A stretch of 64,000 bases of DNA from Eriocheir sinensis. Taxonomy: Eukaryota > Arthropoda > Malacostraca > Decapoda > Varunidae. The translations under genes and the position numbers were made by a program. This document shows positions 41,281 to 54,600 of the stretch, piece after piece. Numbering within the stretch: position 1 is the stretch's first letter; each line of letters begins with the position of its first letter. The notes below the pieces were generated by a model. That model was given only the letters and a program-made list of their open reading frames with translations, did not search any database and was not told the origin of the DNA. The stretch is taken from positions 6,697,835 to 6,761,834 of the forward strand of contig NC_066535.1 of the NCBI RefSeq assembly GCF_024679095.1. The letters are read 5' to 3'.

Positions 41281-41913
41281 CATCATGGCCGCGAACACCA
41301 CCACGTTCTGAGGGAGCATATAACACCAGTCAGGGTGGAAGTGGCGGTACAAGAGAACTCTAAAGGTCACGGGACGAAGGATAAGAAAAATAGCTTCTAC
41401 ACACACACACACACACACTCAGACACTCTCTCTCTCTCTCTCATGTGATCTTTCCCCACCCCGATACATTTCACTCACTCTTCTTCGAATGTTTTTCTCG
41501 TTCACTTTGCCTTTTCTTCCCTTCCTTAACTCCCTTCCTCTCGTATACTATGAACCTCTTTCTCACAAACTAACATTCCTCCCTTTTCTTCCTTTTTTCT
41601 CTTCACTGCGTATTTCTCCTTCCCAGCAACCTTTTCCCAGTTTTCCCTTCCTCTATTTCTTCCTGGCTTCATCTTCATCACTACCTCTCTGCCCTTGCTT
41701 TCATTCATTTATCTTCCAATTCACAGCTTTTTCGCTTACCATTTTAACTGAGTGCCGATACAATTAGTACCGAATAAAAAAAAGTGTAGTTAATGAAAGA
41801 CAAACAAAAAGGCATTCTGCACTCATTTGTTCTTCTACGTCTTTCTTCTTTGTTATAATATTACAAAAATCTAAATAAATTGGATACTCGAGCTATAAAG
41901 GATTACTGACTGA

Positions 41914-41957
41914 TCTCCTCCTCCTCCTCCTCCTCCTCCTCCTCCTCCTCCTCCTCC
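41914..41957. repeat. (CTC)n microsatellite
   Basis: About 14 CTC units. Confidence 0.97.
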
Positions 41958-44510
41958 TTAACAACAAGCATGACTCCACCACTAACAACAAAACCAGCAA
42001 CAACAATGACAGCCACAAGAGTAACAACGAATACAGAAGCAGGAACAACAACAACAAGGGCCCAGAGAATCCTGCGTTGACTTAAGACTCTGTAGACGTT
42101 TTCCCTTCAAACTTTCCTCAACCTCCCGAGATAAACTCCAAGGGCCAAATCGCCTTTAAGAGTCAACACCCACGAGACCCTAATACCACATGTTTATTTC
42201 CACATACTTTAACGAGAACAGTTTTCCTTCACCACACATCCCGCCGCGAGAGAGAGAGAGCGGGGAATATGCAAATCTAGGGCGAGCAAAACATATTAAT
42301 AAGCTCGAGGCGGAGTGAATCTGGACGTGGGCTTGTCACTTCTTGAGCCAGCGAGCGTAAATCTTTGGTGTTGTTTGCGTTCTGTAAGCGGCGAGAGGCG
42401 AGGCAACCAGGGAGAGGAGAGCAGGAAAACGATGGCCCGAAACGAAAAATGGAAAAGAAGGGAATATGAAAAATGGCGCTTTGGTGCAGGTAAGGGCAAC
42501 CAAACGAAATAATCAGACAGCATGAAGAAAAGAAAAAGAGGAGGTTGAGGAGGAGAATAAAGAAATAGGAAAAGGATTAATCGGAGAAACAAAAGGAAGG
42601 ATGAAAAGGATAAAAAAAGTAACGAAACGAAAGAGATAAAGAACACAAACACTGAAATGAAGACAGGCCATAAAAAAAAACAGTGCAATGAAAATACATA
42701 GGCATAAACGAAATATTTTACTGGGAAAAGAAATATAAGAGAAGAAAAATACAGAGGCAGAGAAAATGAGTGTGAGTTGAAAAGAAATCGGAAATTCAGT
42801 CAGTAGGGAAAAACCTTTAACACAAATTATGATAAAATTGAGTGAAGAGAAGTCGAGGGTAAAAAAGAAAAAAGAAGATGAAACCAAAAACAAATAACAA
42901 CGATTCGTACACTAAAAATAATAAAAAATCGGGGGCAAGCAAAATATTTAAAAAAAAATGTCCAACGAGAAGAAAAACAGGAGGAGGAGGAGGAGGAGTA
43001 ACAGGAGAAAGAAGAGGAGGAAGAGGAAGAACAAGAAAAGAATACGGGAGAAACAATAATGGAAAAGAAGAACGAAACACTCAATTAAGAAAAGAAAGAG
43101 AAAACTTGAGGGAGGAGTTCGAAGAGGAGAAAGAACTGGGAGTCAGGAAAATGTTACAACAAAAAAAAAAAAGATAGAAGAGTTTTGCGGGAGAGGGAAG
43201 AGCTTGTTCCTCTCACTGCCGTCCTGTTCCCTAACCCAGACGAGGTACACGGATGGAATGGGATGTGAGGGGCGGGAAGATGTGAGGTGCGGGAAGATGT
43301 GAGGAAGGGAGGATGTGTGATAAAGGACTATTGAGGACTTGATGACCGTTGAATAGTAAATACACACACAAAGTATCAATCATTTACATTACGAATAATA
43401 AACTGTCTAATTTCTTTATATTCCTCCTCCTCCTGAATCTCCATCACGCAGTCGGTCAGTCAACCTGCCATACATAAATGCAGTCCACCGGTCATACACT
43501 CTCTTTAATCACTAGGAATTTAGGCCAAGATTACCGCAACAACTACTTATCCTACTTACTTTATACTTATCCATACAAATATATTCAAGGACCTTTATAT
43601 ATCTCTCACAAGACTCTTTCCTTCATATATCTCTATCAATCTATCTATCTATATATGTTTATCTTTCTCTCGGCCACTAATTTCTTCCTTCTATGCCTGG
43701 GCCTCTCTTTCCCTCTCCTTCTTAACCTCATTCCTTCTCTATATCGGTCACCTCCTCTCTCTATACACCCATCCTCATTACCAAAGCTCTCTCACTTTCC
43801 TTTCCGTCCTTCTCTACCTCTCTCATTCTCTTCTTGGGCCTGACACTCGATCTTCCCCACCTTTCCCTCTCCCTCCCTCTCTCTCTCCCTCTTGAGCACC
43901 ACCAACCTTTCATTGACCTCATTTCGTCGGCTTTTTACCTATTAAGTATTCCATTATGATATTTTACGGTGTCTGTGTGTGTCGACCCCGCTATTTTTCG
44001 CTCTGGAAGATGGGTTAGTAATGGCAGCGTTTCTTTTCTTTTCCTTTTTTTTCTTTTCCTTTTTTTTCGTAAACCTCTTTCTCATTCGTTTCCCGGGTCG
44101 TGATAATGTGGAACTCAAACATTGTCCTCTTCCTCTCTCTTTCTTTTTCTCTCTCTGTCTTTCTCACTGTTTTCCTCCCACATTATGTAAATGCTTTCCT
44201 CTCGCCCTTTTGCTCTTCCTCTTTCTTGTTTTCCTTGGGAATACGAATAAGACTTTTATCATTTGGTGTAAAACAACAGAGTGTAGTTCTTTGGACCTTC
44301 TGTATATATTTCTTTTATACCTTAAAGGGAACGGATTATTTCATTTTCTAAACGTATTTCTCTTATTGTCGTGCTCTGAGTATTAAATGTAAATGCGAGT
44401 TTTTCAACCTCAGAAGAAAGAAACACAAAAAAGTATAAATATCACAGAATGACATTTCACATCGACGACATCGGGTGACAACAAAATTCAAGAACAAGAG
44501 TAGTATTTTT
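41958..44510. other. No gene recognised; A-rich then pyrimidine-rich
   Basis: 42500-43170 is A/G-rich with a GGA run near 42980. 43262-43320 has a GATGTGAGG(G)-type unit three times. 43620-44240 is T/C-rich. Frames are low-complexity. Confidence 0.4.
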
Positions 44511-44749
<239 letters not shown>

Positions 44750-45693
44750 CACCTGCCTGCATCATTCCACTCTCCTTAATCATTCTCCTCCCAACACGTT
44801 ATTAGTAGGAGCCTTCCAGCAGTCCGTCATTCAAATCCTCTGTCAAACGAGTACCAACGAAAATAAAGCATCCCACACCGCGCTTTAACGCATCGCAATA
44901 TTTCCACCTTGATTTGATGCAGCGCCCAATTAACGAGCCACTGGACTATTTATGTTTAGAAGTGGGAATCATTGCTGTGTTGTTGTTTTTTCCCGGAATC
45001 TTAATGACCGTTTTCTTATTGCTGATTTGTCCACATTTAGCCAATCTTCGTTTTCCTTGCACATTTTTCGTTTTATGAGTTGGTTTTCCACGCACAGTAA
45101 ATACGACACAATAACAAGCAAAGAGGAAGAAGCGATCTGCCGTGAGCTACGAAGAAAAGTATAATAATTGGGCAAGAAATTGAGCAATGACAAGACCGAG
45201 TGGAGATATTTTACGGATTCTTTCACGTCACGACAAATATGAAGCAGTTCAAAGCGTAACAGTACACGCCTTCAGCTTTTTCTCCAGTAGTGACGTAAGT
45301 ATTGGCACAAAATGTAAGGAAAAAACATATTAGAGGAAGATAAATATATAAGAAAGAAAGAAATATAGATGAAAACAGAGCAACTTTTTCTTAACAGTAA
45401 ATCTTGACAATAAAGACACGAACTTCAATTTTTCCCCAATTCTCCTTTTAATATAGGCGTAATGAGACGTTTAGAGGGTATTAGTAAGGTTAATTAGCGC
45501 CATTTTCTCATATATCTGTTTCAGGCTTCTCTTCCTTCTCCGCCTCGATGTACACACACACGCACGTATTGGCTACTCAGAGATGTATTAATCAACCCCA
45601 ACAAATCCTTCAAGTCGAGTATTTGCACTGACTAAACTCCTCGCCCTTTCATCTCACAAACCTGGCTCAATAAATTACGGACTGAATGAATAT

Positions 45694-45697
<4 letters not shown>
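44750..45697. other. Unique AT-rich sequence
   Basis: Island at 44880-44950 with CCCAATTAACGAGCC. No gene recognised. Confidence 0.35.
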
Positions 45698-45891
<194 letters not shown>

Positions 45892-46039
45892 TTATCATTA
45901 ATATAATTATTACTGCACCGACTGAGATGCCAACGCAGATCCCCTTAACTGGCACCAGGTGGGAGCGGAGGAGAGGAATGGTGTCACCTAAACTCTTCCA
46001 TGATTCAGGTGACCTACTGTGACGTTGCTATATATAAAG

Positions 46040-46158
46040 CTAAAAAAATACAACCCAGAAAAAGTAAAAATAGTTATCACAGAAATCTCAGCTGTGACGA
46101 AAGACGAAATTATAGAGGCATTGCATATCATCAATAATCAATCAATGGGGGCAAACGC
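46040..46158 (+). mobile_element. RTE-like LINE reverse transcriptase fragment, left part
   Basis: Reads EISAVTKDEIIEALHIINNQ then SMGAN. Known: an (E)x(E/D)ExxxALxxxxNxKxxGxD segment begins the reverse transcriptase palm in RTE-type elements. It continues at 46807 after an interruption. Confidence 0.5.
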
Positions 46159-46806
46159 CGGGGGGCGCATCGCCTGGCATCGTTATAAGCACAGAACCGT
46201 ATCCACACGTCAGGCTTATTAACCACCATTGATGCTTGTTTTACTGTTCATCTTGTTTTACTAGTCACTTATAATTTTTAAAGTATAATTTCTGTTGCAT
46301 TTCATATTTTCCCTTTTATCTTACATTTTACAAAGCAATTTACATCATGCTCTTTTACTGTTCTATTACCGTTTTTTTTTTTTTTTTTTTTTTTACCTTT
46401 ACTTCTAATGTATAATTTCAGCCGTTGGCTGCCTATGTCCCTAAATAAACCGCTAGTTATTATATACTTTATTACCCTACGACGCCAAGTCTTGGGGTAC
46501 CTCCGAGCAAGTCTCCTTGTAGGCCTCCTTCCCATCCTAAGTACCTCCTGGCAGGATCAAATCGACTTGCTCAAGCCAGGAACTCAGTGGGCGTCTCCTT
46601 GGCCTCCTCCATTCAGGATTGCCTCTTATAGAGACAACCCAATAAGCAGGGTCGATTTCTGGGTATCGTGCCACATGCCCGTATACCCTGAGTTGGCGTT
46701 GACGGACTATACGGTTTGACACAAAGTAATTCCAGCGATATCCAATGATTCTGCGTAGACACTTGTTACCAAAGCATCAATCCGCCTTTATTATAAAACA
46801 AAACAA
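46159..46806 (-). mobile_element. Insertion carrying a second LINE 3' end, - strand
   Basis: On the - strand about 46770-46540 reads RIIGYRWNYFVSNRIVRQRQ, then LRVYGHVARYPEIDPAYWVV, then RRPRRRPLSSWLEQVD. After a frameshift, 46535-46460 reads RRPTRRLARRYPKTWRRRV. Known: GHVAR plus GRPxxSWLxQVD and a final RR-x-P-x-x-WRRRV is the C-terminal end of another non-LTR family. A T run on + (46374-46394) corresponds to its A-rich tail. The stretch from 46160 to 46370 is not identified and may be part of a further element. Confidence 0.6.
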
Positions 46807-46925
46807 AAGCTCCCGATGAAAGGGTATCAGTGAAGATCTAATTAAAGGCGATGAAAATATTGCCGTACAAATTATATCGCAGCTTTTCACTAACTTCTAT
46901 CGAGACTTGAAACTAAAGCCATAAG
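46807..46925 (+). mobile_element. RTE-like LINE reverse transcriptase fragment, right part
   Basis: Reads GISEDLIKGDENIAVQIISQ then LFTNFYRDLK, which follows directly on the left part in family order (xDGIxxxLLKxxxE...). The element is therefore split by the 46159-46806 insertion and degenerates after 46925. Confidence 0.5.
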
Positions 46926-46995
46926 ACGAAAACGAAGCTTTTAGGTGCGGTATAAAGCCGGGAGTACGATTGCTCAAACTGATGATGACAGTGAT

Positions 46996-47020
46996 ACACA
47001 CACACACACACACACACACA

Positions 47021-47054
<34 letters not shown>
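46996..47054. repeat. (AC)n microsatellite
   Basis: AC run with one GAC interruption. Confidence 0.97.
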
Positions 47055-47058
<4 letters not shown>

Positions 47059-47864
47059 TCCTTCCCCCAGTTTTCGTGCCCTCCCCCATCCTTCCTTCCC
47101 CCCGACTTAAGGCATGTGTCCCGGGGCCGCGTCAGGCTGATGTTTCATTGCCCTCACTACGCCGCCGTCCATCAAGGTAATTGCTCCATCTATTTAACTT
47201 ACGTGTTCCTGTGCCGCTTCTCCCGTGGCTGCAGGGGATGAGGAATGTGAATGAAATAACAGCACGGCGGCAGAGAGGCAGGGACGAATGCGGCGAAGGT
47301 GCAGTTTCCGTCGCTACAGGAATATGTTCATGGAAACTTATGGGCTCAGCGAGATATATTACACACGGTGAACATCCCTTTCGACATTAAGGACACGTGG
47401 GGTCATGTTACGGAGGCAAGCGTGTGTGTAAAGTGAGTTCTTCTTCACGTAATACTCCAGAGTCCATCCACCCGTCCAGTGCCCGAGTGGCTGCTAGTAG
47501 TGTCTTGAGCAGTCTGACAGCCGATCCTCCGGTGATTCAAGACACGCTGCAGGAATCGAGGTCAAGCATCGCGGAGGAACACGTGGCGGCGTGGGCTGTT
47601 GCGTTGCAAATCCGGACACGTTATGCGGCAATTGCACCGAACTTAATTTTGCACAATTATGATCAGAAAACTTTCCTCGACATTTTATTCTTATTGATTT
47701 TCATTTAAAGTTTAATGGATCTAAGCTCTTGATGTGTTTTATAGCTTCTTTTTTGAAATATCATCAGTCAACATTACTTCCGTTAACTCCCCTTTCACAT
47801 TAAGAAAAGATAAATCCCTCTGACCACGCACACGCAACGCATTACCTGTTACAACCATCCCTTG
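47055..47864. other. Unique sequence; unproven ORF 47397-47708
   Basis: A 103-codon frame (SSARVAASSVLSSLTADPP and onward) is open on + but has no motif support. Composition is balanced, so this could be genic flank. Confidence 0.3.
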
Positions 47865-48570
47865 ACATAAGAACATAAGAACATAAGAACGCAGGAGTCT
47901 GCAAGAGGCCGGTAGGCCTGTACGAGGCAGCTCCTTTGACCCTAAGCTCCCGTGTCCACTAACCCCATCAATAATTTCGTCCATGAATTTATCTAGTCTA
48001 TTTTGAATGTGACAATTGGCTGACTGACACACATGACTTTCAAGTTCCACACTCATCCACCACCCCATTTTTAGTAAACCAATTTTGCCTATGTCCCTGT
48101 TTAATCTGAATTATCAGTATAAACGTAAACCCGTTACGGTGTCCTACCTCTTACTCTCTTACCAACACATAAACCTTATCTATGTCTCCTATTTATCATC
48201 CATTTATAATTCTCAAACACCTTCGCCTTTCTAGACTCCCTCTTTCTTTCTAGAGAATGCTTCTTTAACTTTCCTGTCTCTCTCTCGTTAACCATCTTTT
48301 CCTCCCTGAATCATCTTAGTCATCCTCCTCTGCACCGATTCTATCATTTTGGGTGACCATGACTGAACCAGTGAGTCAAACTGAACCGAATATAGTGCTA
48401 ATGATGTATCATAACTAATGCTAAACGCTGTTTGATTCTTCCTCTTGCTTGCTGTTGAACCAAATCCCAGCTCCCTATTAGCTTCTTCCTTTGCTCTCGA
48501 TTTAGCTTGAATGTGCCCTAGACCTCTGACCCTAAGATCCCCCTCACCTACAGACCTACTTATCTGCACA
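47865..48570 (-). mobile_element. CR1-like LINE, 3' portion with 8-bp terminal repeats
   Basis: Read on -, 48569-48290 gives GDLRVRGLGHIQAKSRAKEE, then LYSVQFDSLVQSWSPKMIES, then VQRRMTKMIQG, the usual closing part of a CR1-type reverse transcriptase. Further down NRLDKFMDE and a conserved 3' end (GGGAGCTTAGGGTCAAAGGA and following) lead into three copies of ATGTTCTT (47865-47890 on +, as ACATAAGA units). Known: CR1 elements end in short tandem repeats rather than poly(A). Frameshifts lie between the coding blocks, so it is dead. Confidence 0.75.
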
Positions 48571-48659
48571 TTAGACTACTTATTAGTGACAAGTCAGAGT
48601 ACCTCGTATTATGATAAGTCTTCAGAGTGAGGCTAAAAAAATAGGTTCGTGAAGTCCAT

Positions 48660-48755
48660 CAGTGTGGAGGAGGAGAAAGAGGAGGAGGAGGAGGAGGAGA
48701 ACAAAGAGAAGGAATATGACTAAGAGGAAGAGGAAGAGCAGTAGGGATAAGCTGC
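48660..48755. repeat. GGA-rich purine stretch
   Basis: GGAGGAGGAGGAGGAG-type run and AAGAGGAAG repeats. Confidence 0.85.
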
Positions 48756-49222
48756 ACCACCACTATCATTACCACTACCACCACCACGACCACCATCAAG
48801 ACCACCATCACCACCCCACTACCACCACCATTACCACTACCACCACCACCACCAAGACCACCACCACCACCACCACCAAGACACCACCACTACCACTACC
48901 ACCACCACCACCAAGACACCACCACGACCACCACCAAGACACCACCACTACCACTACCACCACCAACAACAAGACCACCACCACCCACCACCACCCTCCA
49001 CTACCAATACCACCACCAAGACACCACCACTACCATTACCACCACCATCACCAAGACCACCACCACCCACCACTACCACCACCACCACCAAGACACCACC
49101 ACTACCACTACCACCACCACCACCAAGACACCACCACTACCACTACCACCACCACCACCAAGACCACCACCACCCACCACTACCACTACAACCACCAAGA
49201 CACCACCACTACCACTATGACC
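48756..49222. repeat. (CCA)n minisatellite
   Basis: CACCACCAAGACACCACCAC-type units repeat with periods of about 30-50 bases over 460 bases. Poly-Thr/His frames are artefacts. Confidence 0.95.
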
Positions 49223-49330
49223 TACTATAGCAACAAAAACAATGACAAAAACTTCTCCGACCAACAAGAAAAACAACCCACAAAAAAATGAAAGAACACA
49301 GGAATAAACAAACTAAAATATTACTCTCTC

Positions 49331-49344
49331 ACATACACGCACGC

Positions 49345-49418
<74 letters not shown>
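49331..49418. repeat. (AC)n microsatellite
   Basis: Perfect run. Further AC at 49535-49574 and GT at 49716-49745. Confidence 0.98.
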
Positions 49419-49420
<2 letters not shown>

Positions 49421-49542
49421 CGGCCTTGTTCCAATTAAGGGCAACCTCTCGTGCTGTGTTGCGGCGTGCCTCGGTATAGCCTGGGACCATGGCCAAAGGT
49501 ACGTCTTGTTTTGATGCGGCTCTGCGCTTGACAGACACACAC

Positions 49543-49574
<32 letters not shown>

Positions 49575-49712
49575 CACAGACAGACAACACGCGCCACACC
49601 AAAGCCGATTTGATCACCCTGAGTCCATGGATCACGGGAGGAGCAACGGAAATAAGACCAACGTGGTATTGTCTTGGGCGTGTGCGCGTGTGTCTGTCTG
49701 TCTGCGTGCCTG

Positions 49713-50460
<748 letters not shown>

Positions 50461-50639
50461 AAAATCCTTAACCTACGTCATGCTGATAAAAAAAAAAAAT
50501 TAAACGGCTCGCTGCACACGACAATCTAGAGCAATCATGCCGGACGAAAATGCTTGGCGAGACACGAGACAAGCGAGCGAGTGGTGGACGAATCTCGCTT
50601 CCTAAAACTGTATAATGAATTGCAACAGAGCCTCGTGGG

Positions 50640-51390
50640 GGGAAGGGGGGGAGAGGGATGGGAACACGGTGGACAGGATAGGAAAGGGGGAGTGGGGGCA
50701 CGCAGGGCAAGAGAGAGAATGGGGTGGAGAAAAGAGGGGGTAGAGAGGAAGGAGGGAGATGGGAGGGACAGGAAAGGAGGAGGGAGTAAGAAGGACAGGA
50801 CGAGAAGGAGAAAGACATGGATAAAAGAAGGGGTGAAGAGAAAAGAAAGAAAAAAAAGAGAAAAAGGGAGTGATAGAAGGATGAAGGAGGAAGGGAATGA
50901 CAGCTGGAGAAAAATATGTAAGAAGGAATGAGAATAAGGGAGAAAGAGATGGAAAGAAGAGGGATAGAAAGAAAAGAGGGACACAAAGGGGAAAGGAAGG
51001 GAGAGAACGGAGTAAGGAAAGCTTGGGGAAGAGACAGAACAGATGAAAGAAGGGGATCGTTTGCTGGGGGAGAAAGGGAGGGAAAAAAGAAGAGAGGAGA
51101 GATAAGGAAAGATTGAAAAGGAAGAGCGGGAGGGACAGTTGAGGGGATAAAGAGAGAAGACCTTGAAAGAGCGAAGGTCAGGGGCGAGAGACGTATAGAA
51201 GGGAAGGTGAGAAGAAGACGACGCGATGGGGCTGAAGAGAAAGGGGGGATGTGCAAGGAAGAAGAGGAGAAAGATAGAAGGCAGGAGAGGAATATCTGAG
51301 GTACTTGAGCAGAAGGAGAGAGCAAGGAAGAAGAGGAGAGGAGCCAGGGAGGGAAGGAAGGAGGGAGCAAGGGAAGGAGGATGTATTTGG
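50640..51390. repeat. Polypurine tract, about 750 bases
   Basis: + strand almost entirely G and A, composed of GGGAGG, AAGGAGG and GAAGAGG words without a fixed short period. It creates a 421-codon Ser/Leu/Pro frame on - (50468-51733) that is not a gene. Confidence 0.85.
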
Positions 51391-51554
51391 AAGGTGTAAT
51401 CTCATTCTCTACTGCGACTCTGACTGTCATGTGCAGAGCTAGTTGTGTGGGTAAGGTGTTAATGGGGGAAGGAGGCTGTGTGAGGATGAGTGTGGGTGTG
51501 GAGTGTGGATGGGGATGTGGAGGAGGGTAAATGGAGGTGGGTGGTGTGTGCGTG

Positions 51555-51557
<3 letters not shown>

Positions 51558-51602
<45 letters not shown>
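51558..51602. repeat. (GT)n microsatellite
   Basis: Perfect run, preceded by GTGTGGAGTGTGG-type variants. Confidence 0.97.
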
Positions 51603-51603
<1 letters not shown>

Positions 51604-51750
51604 CGAGGGGGTGTTGATACCGGGGCAACGCGACTCTGAATTGGGAGAGCAAGATTAACCAGGATTTAATTAATTTAGGGGAGCAAGAGAGGAAGCGACA
51701 AGATGAGAACCGCTGGTCTGTTTCATCAGCCAATTACTTTAACTGCGAGC

Positions 51751-51751
<1 letters not shown>

Positions 51752-51818
<67 letters not shown>
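51752..51818. repeat. (GT)n microsatellite
   Basis: Perfect run. Confidence 0.98.
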
Positions 51819-51819
<1 letters not shown>

Positions 51820-51959
51820 ATGGCCTTCCCTAGAGGACAACAGATATCACTGCGTCACTTTATCCCCAAAAATCTACCCTAACTTTATTCACGTGTGCAA
51901 ATTTAACGTCCCTGTTCCCCTTCGTCCCTGCCTCCTCTCCGCCGCAGTGTTCCCATGCA

Positions 51960-53160
51960 CAAAGAGAAGCGAGGAGAGGGCGAGAGAGGAGGAGCGAAGA
52001 GTAGCAAGAGGAAGAGGAGAGAGGGTATGATAGGACTGTTGTAAGAGTCGGACAAGCTGGACAGTAGAAGAACGAGACGAACAGGAGGGTAGGATGAGGA
52101 AAGAGAAAAAAAATAATCACAAGTAGGAAGATGAGGGAGAGAGAGAGAGAGAGTAGGAACGAGAAGAGTGCGTGTGAACATGAACAGGGAAGTGGAAGAT
52201 GACAAAGTGGAAGAAAGGAGTAGAGACTGATTGGAGGGAAGAAGAGGTATACGATAATGAAATAGGATAAGTATAGAAGAGGAGAGGTAAAACAAATAAC
52301 ACATGAGTTGAGAGAAAGAAGACGAAGCATAACAAGATACGAAGCAGATAAAAAGTAGCGAAGGGAAGTGGAAGCTAACAAAGTGAGAGAAAATAGGGCA
52401 GACTGAAGGGAAACAGAAATAAGAGAATAAAATATGATCAGTAGAAAAGGAAAGCCAAAACAAATATCACTTAAGCAGAAAAAAAAACATAACCAGATAC
52501 GAAGGGGATGAAAAGGAGGGAGGGAATAAAGCGTGGATAAGAGATGAGGAGAATAAAGCTAACGTGATTATTAAGTAGGGGAGGCACGGGAAGGGAAATT
52601 AAGGTCACCGGAAAAGGAAGGGGAAGAGGGAGGGAGAGGAAGGGGAAAGTGAATGAACGGGGGGTAGGAGAGGTAAGGGAGGAAGAGGTAAAGGAAATGA
52701 AATGGGGATGAAAGGGAGAATGGGGAGGGAAGGGGAAGGCAGTGTGTACGAAGGGAAAAGGAAGAGGAGACGGGAGGAAGAAGGAAAGTGATATGAAATG
52801 GGAAAGGAAGAAGAAAAGGAAAGGGAAAGGAAAATGAGGGGAAGAGGAAGAAGAGTAGTGAGGGAAGAAGAAAAGGGGAAGAAAGGGAAGAGGAAAAAGA
52901 AAAGTGAGGAAAGAGGAAAGGGAATGAAGATGAAGGGGAGAAGACGAGGAACTGTAAAGGAAGAGGGAAGGGAATGGGGATGAAAAGGGAGAGATAAAGG
53001 AAGAGAAACGAGAAGAGAAAGGGAGATAGAAGAGAATGCAGTTAATAAGGAGGGGGGGAGTGGAACTGCAGTAGAAAGATGAAGGGTACGAAATAAGGAG
53101 AGGGAAGGAAGGTGAGGGAGGGAGGGGGGACACGGAGGGGAAGTAGAAGGGGAGGGACAG
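51960..53160. repeat. Purine-rich region with 160-176 bp repeat units
   Basis: AGTGGAAG(A/C)T(G/A)ACAAAGTG recurs at 52191 and 52367 (176 apart), and CATAAC(A/C)AGATACGAAG at 52328 and 52488 (160 apart). 52560-53160 is more uniformly G/A. No gene; Ser/Pro/Phe frames on - are artefacts. Confidence 0.8.
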
Positions 53161-53287
53161 TTCATCCGTCCTCGCCCCATTCTACCACAGAGTATTGCGT
53201 CTCAGGGTCACGCGAATAATTCATAATCAACGTAGCGATGTCCCTGTCTACCCTAATCTTGCCTGAGGAATTTGCTCTTGCGTGCGC

Positions 53288-53290
<3 letters not shown>

Positions 53291-53348
<58 letters not shown>
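53291..53348. repeat. (GT)n microsatellite
   Basis: Perfect run. Confidence 0.98.
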
Positions 53349-53351
<3 letters not shown>

Positions 53352-54110
53352 GAGAGGGGGTCCCGTCGCCTACCTCCTTCCCCCTCTCCCTCCCGTGGTT
53401 CGCCTGCCCTCTGCCATTCCCTGAGGCTTTCGTATCTCCATTACGTTCCTAGAGACAACTTACGAGACATGCTTCCTAAGTCTTCCGTCTTGTATCCAAC
53501 CAATCTTTTTTTTCCTTCTCCTCCTCCTCCTCCTGTACCTCCTCCTCCCTTTCCTCCTCCTCCTCCGTGAGTTACGTCCGTTTCCTCGGTACCTAAATCT
53601 TGCGTCATTTATTCACGTTTTCTTTCCTTTCTTTCGTCCTTTTTGTCACGTGAAGGAATAATAAACGTCCCCGGGAGATAGAGGTGATGGCGGGTTCGGG
53701 TGAGTTATTTCTGTGTAGCGGCGTGCGGTAACCTGCAGGACGGGAGGGAGTTCGCTGGGAGTTCGCATGTTCTCCCCTCACTCCGCCTCCCCGGCACACA
53801 CACATTCCCATGCCGATTCACCCCAAATACCACCATCGCCAGGGCCAGAAATGTCGTTCACAGATTAACACATTCAGCCGTAGCGTCAATTTTCAGTACT
53901 TCTGCTCATAACATTAATTTAGAAATCACATGAAATCATAAACCACTCCTGGAGACGAAAGAAAAAAGAAAGAAAGAAGGGAAGAAAGAAGTAAAAGAAA
54001 AAAGAAAGGAAGAAAGGAAGGGCAAGTCTCCGCGATTCTTCCTCCTTCTCTCTTTCTTCTCTCTCATCATCAGTACCTGCGATAATGGTTGATATGGCAT
54101 TGAATTGTTG
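53349..54110. other. Unique sequence; CCT run 53516-53570, AAGAAAG stretch 53957-54020
   Basis: No gene recognised. 53690-53830 is balanced complex sequence. Confidence 0.35.
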
Positions 54111-54119
54111 AGGAACCTG

Positions 54120-54600
54120 AGCAGAGCCTAAGAGCGTACTTCTGGTGCTGGTGGTGGTAGTGGTGGGAAGGAGAGGTGGGTATAGTGGTGGTGGTGGTGG
54201 TGGTGGAGGAAACGTGGGAGAAGGTGGAAGGAAATGGGGATAAAAGGGAGACACAGAATAATAGTGAGGGAAGAAGGAAGGAAATGGAAGGTGAAGAGAA
54301 GCGGTAAAGGAGGGGTAGGAGGATGGTGTTAGCGGTGGTAGAGGTGGTGATGATGATGGTGGTGGTGATGGAAAAGTGAGGGATGATGGAAAGAAAGGGG
54401 GAGAAAAGGAAGAGGCAGAAGAAAAGTAAGGGGAAGAAGGAAGGGAATGGAGGTGAAGAGCAGAGGTAGAGGAGTGGTAAGGGGATGGCGGTGCTGGTGG
54501 CAGTGGTGGTGCTGGTGGTGGTGGTGGCGGTGGCAGAGGTGGTGGTGATGATGGTTGTGGTGATGGTGGTAATATCTTTGTACAGCAAGGGAGGCAGCTC
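54120..54600. repeat. Minisatellite with about 163 bp units
   Basis: AAGAAGGAAGGGAATGGAGG at 54434 matches the same word with two changes at 54271 (163 apart). Each is followed by GGTGAAGAG, a GGTAG/GGTAA stretch and a GGT/GAT triplet run. A partial third unit precedes them from about 54120. Confidence 0.85.

Noticed and set aside
50468..51733. 421-codon open frame on the - strand
   Set aside because: It is the complement of a polypurine tract plus a GT array. Product is Ser/Leu/Pro/His-rich, without motifs, and overlapping frames are equally open.
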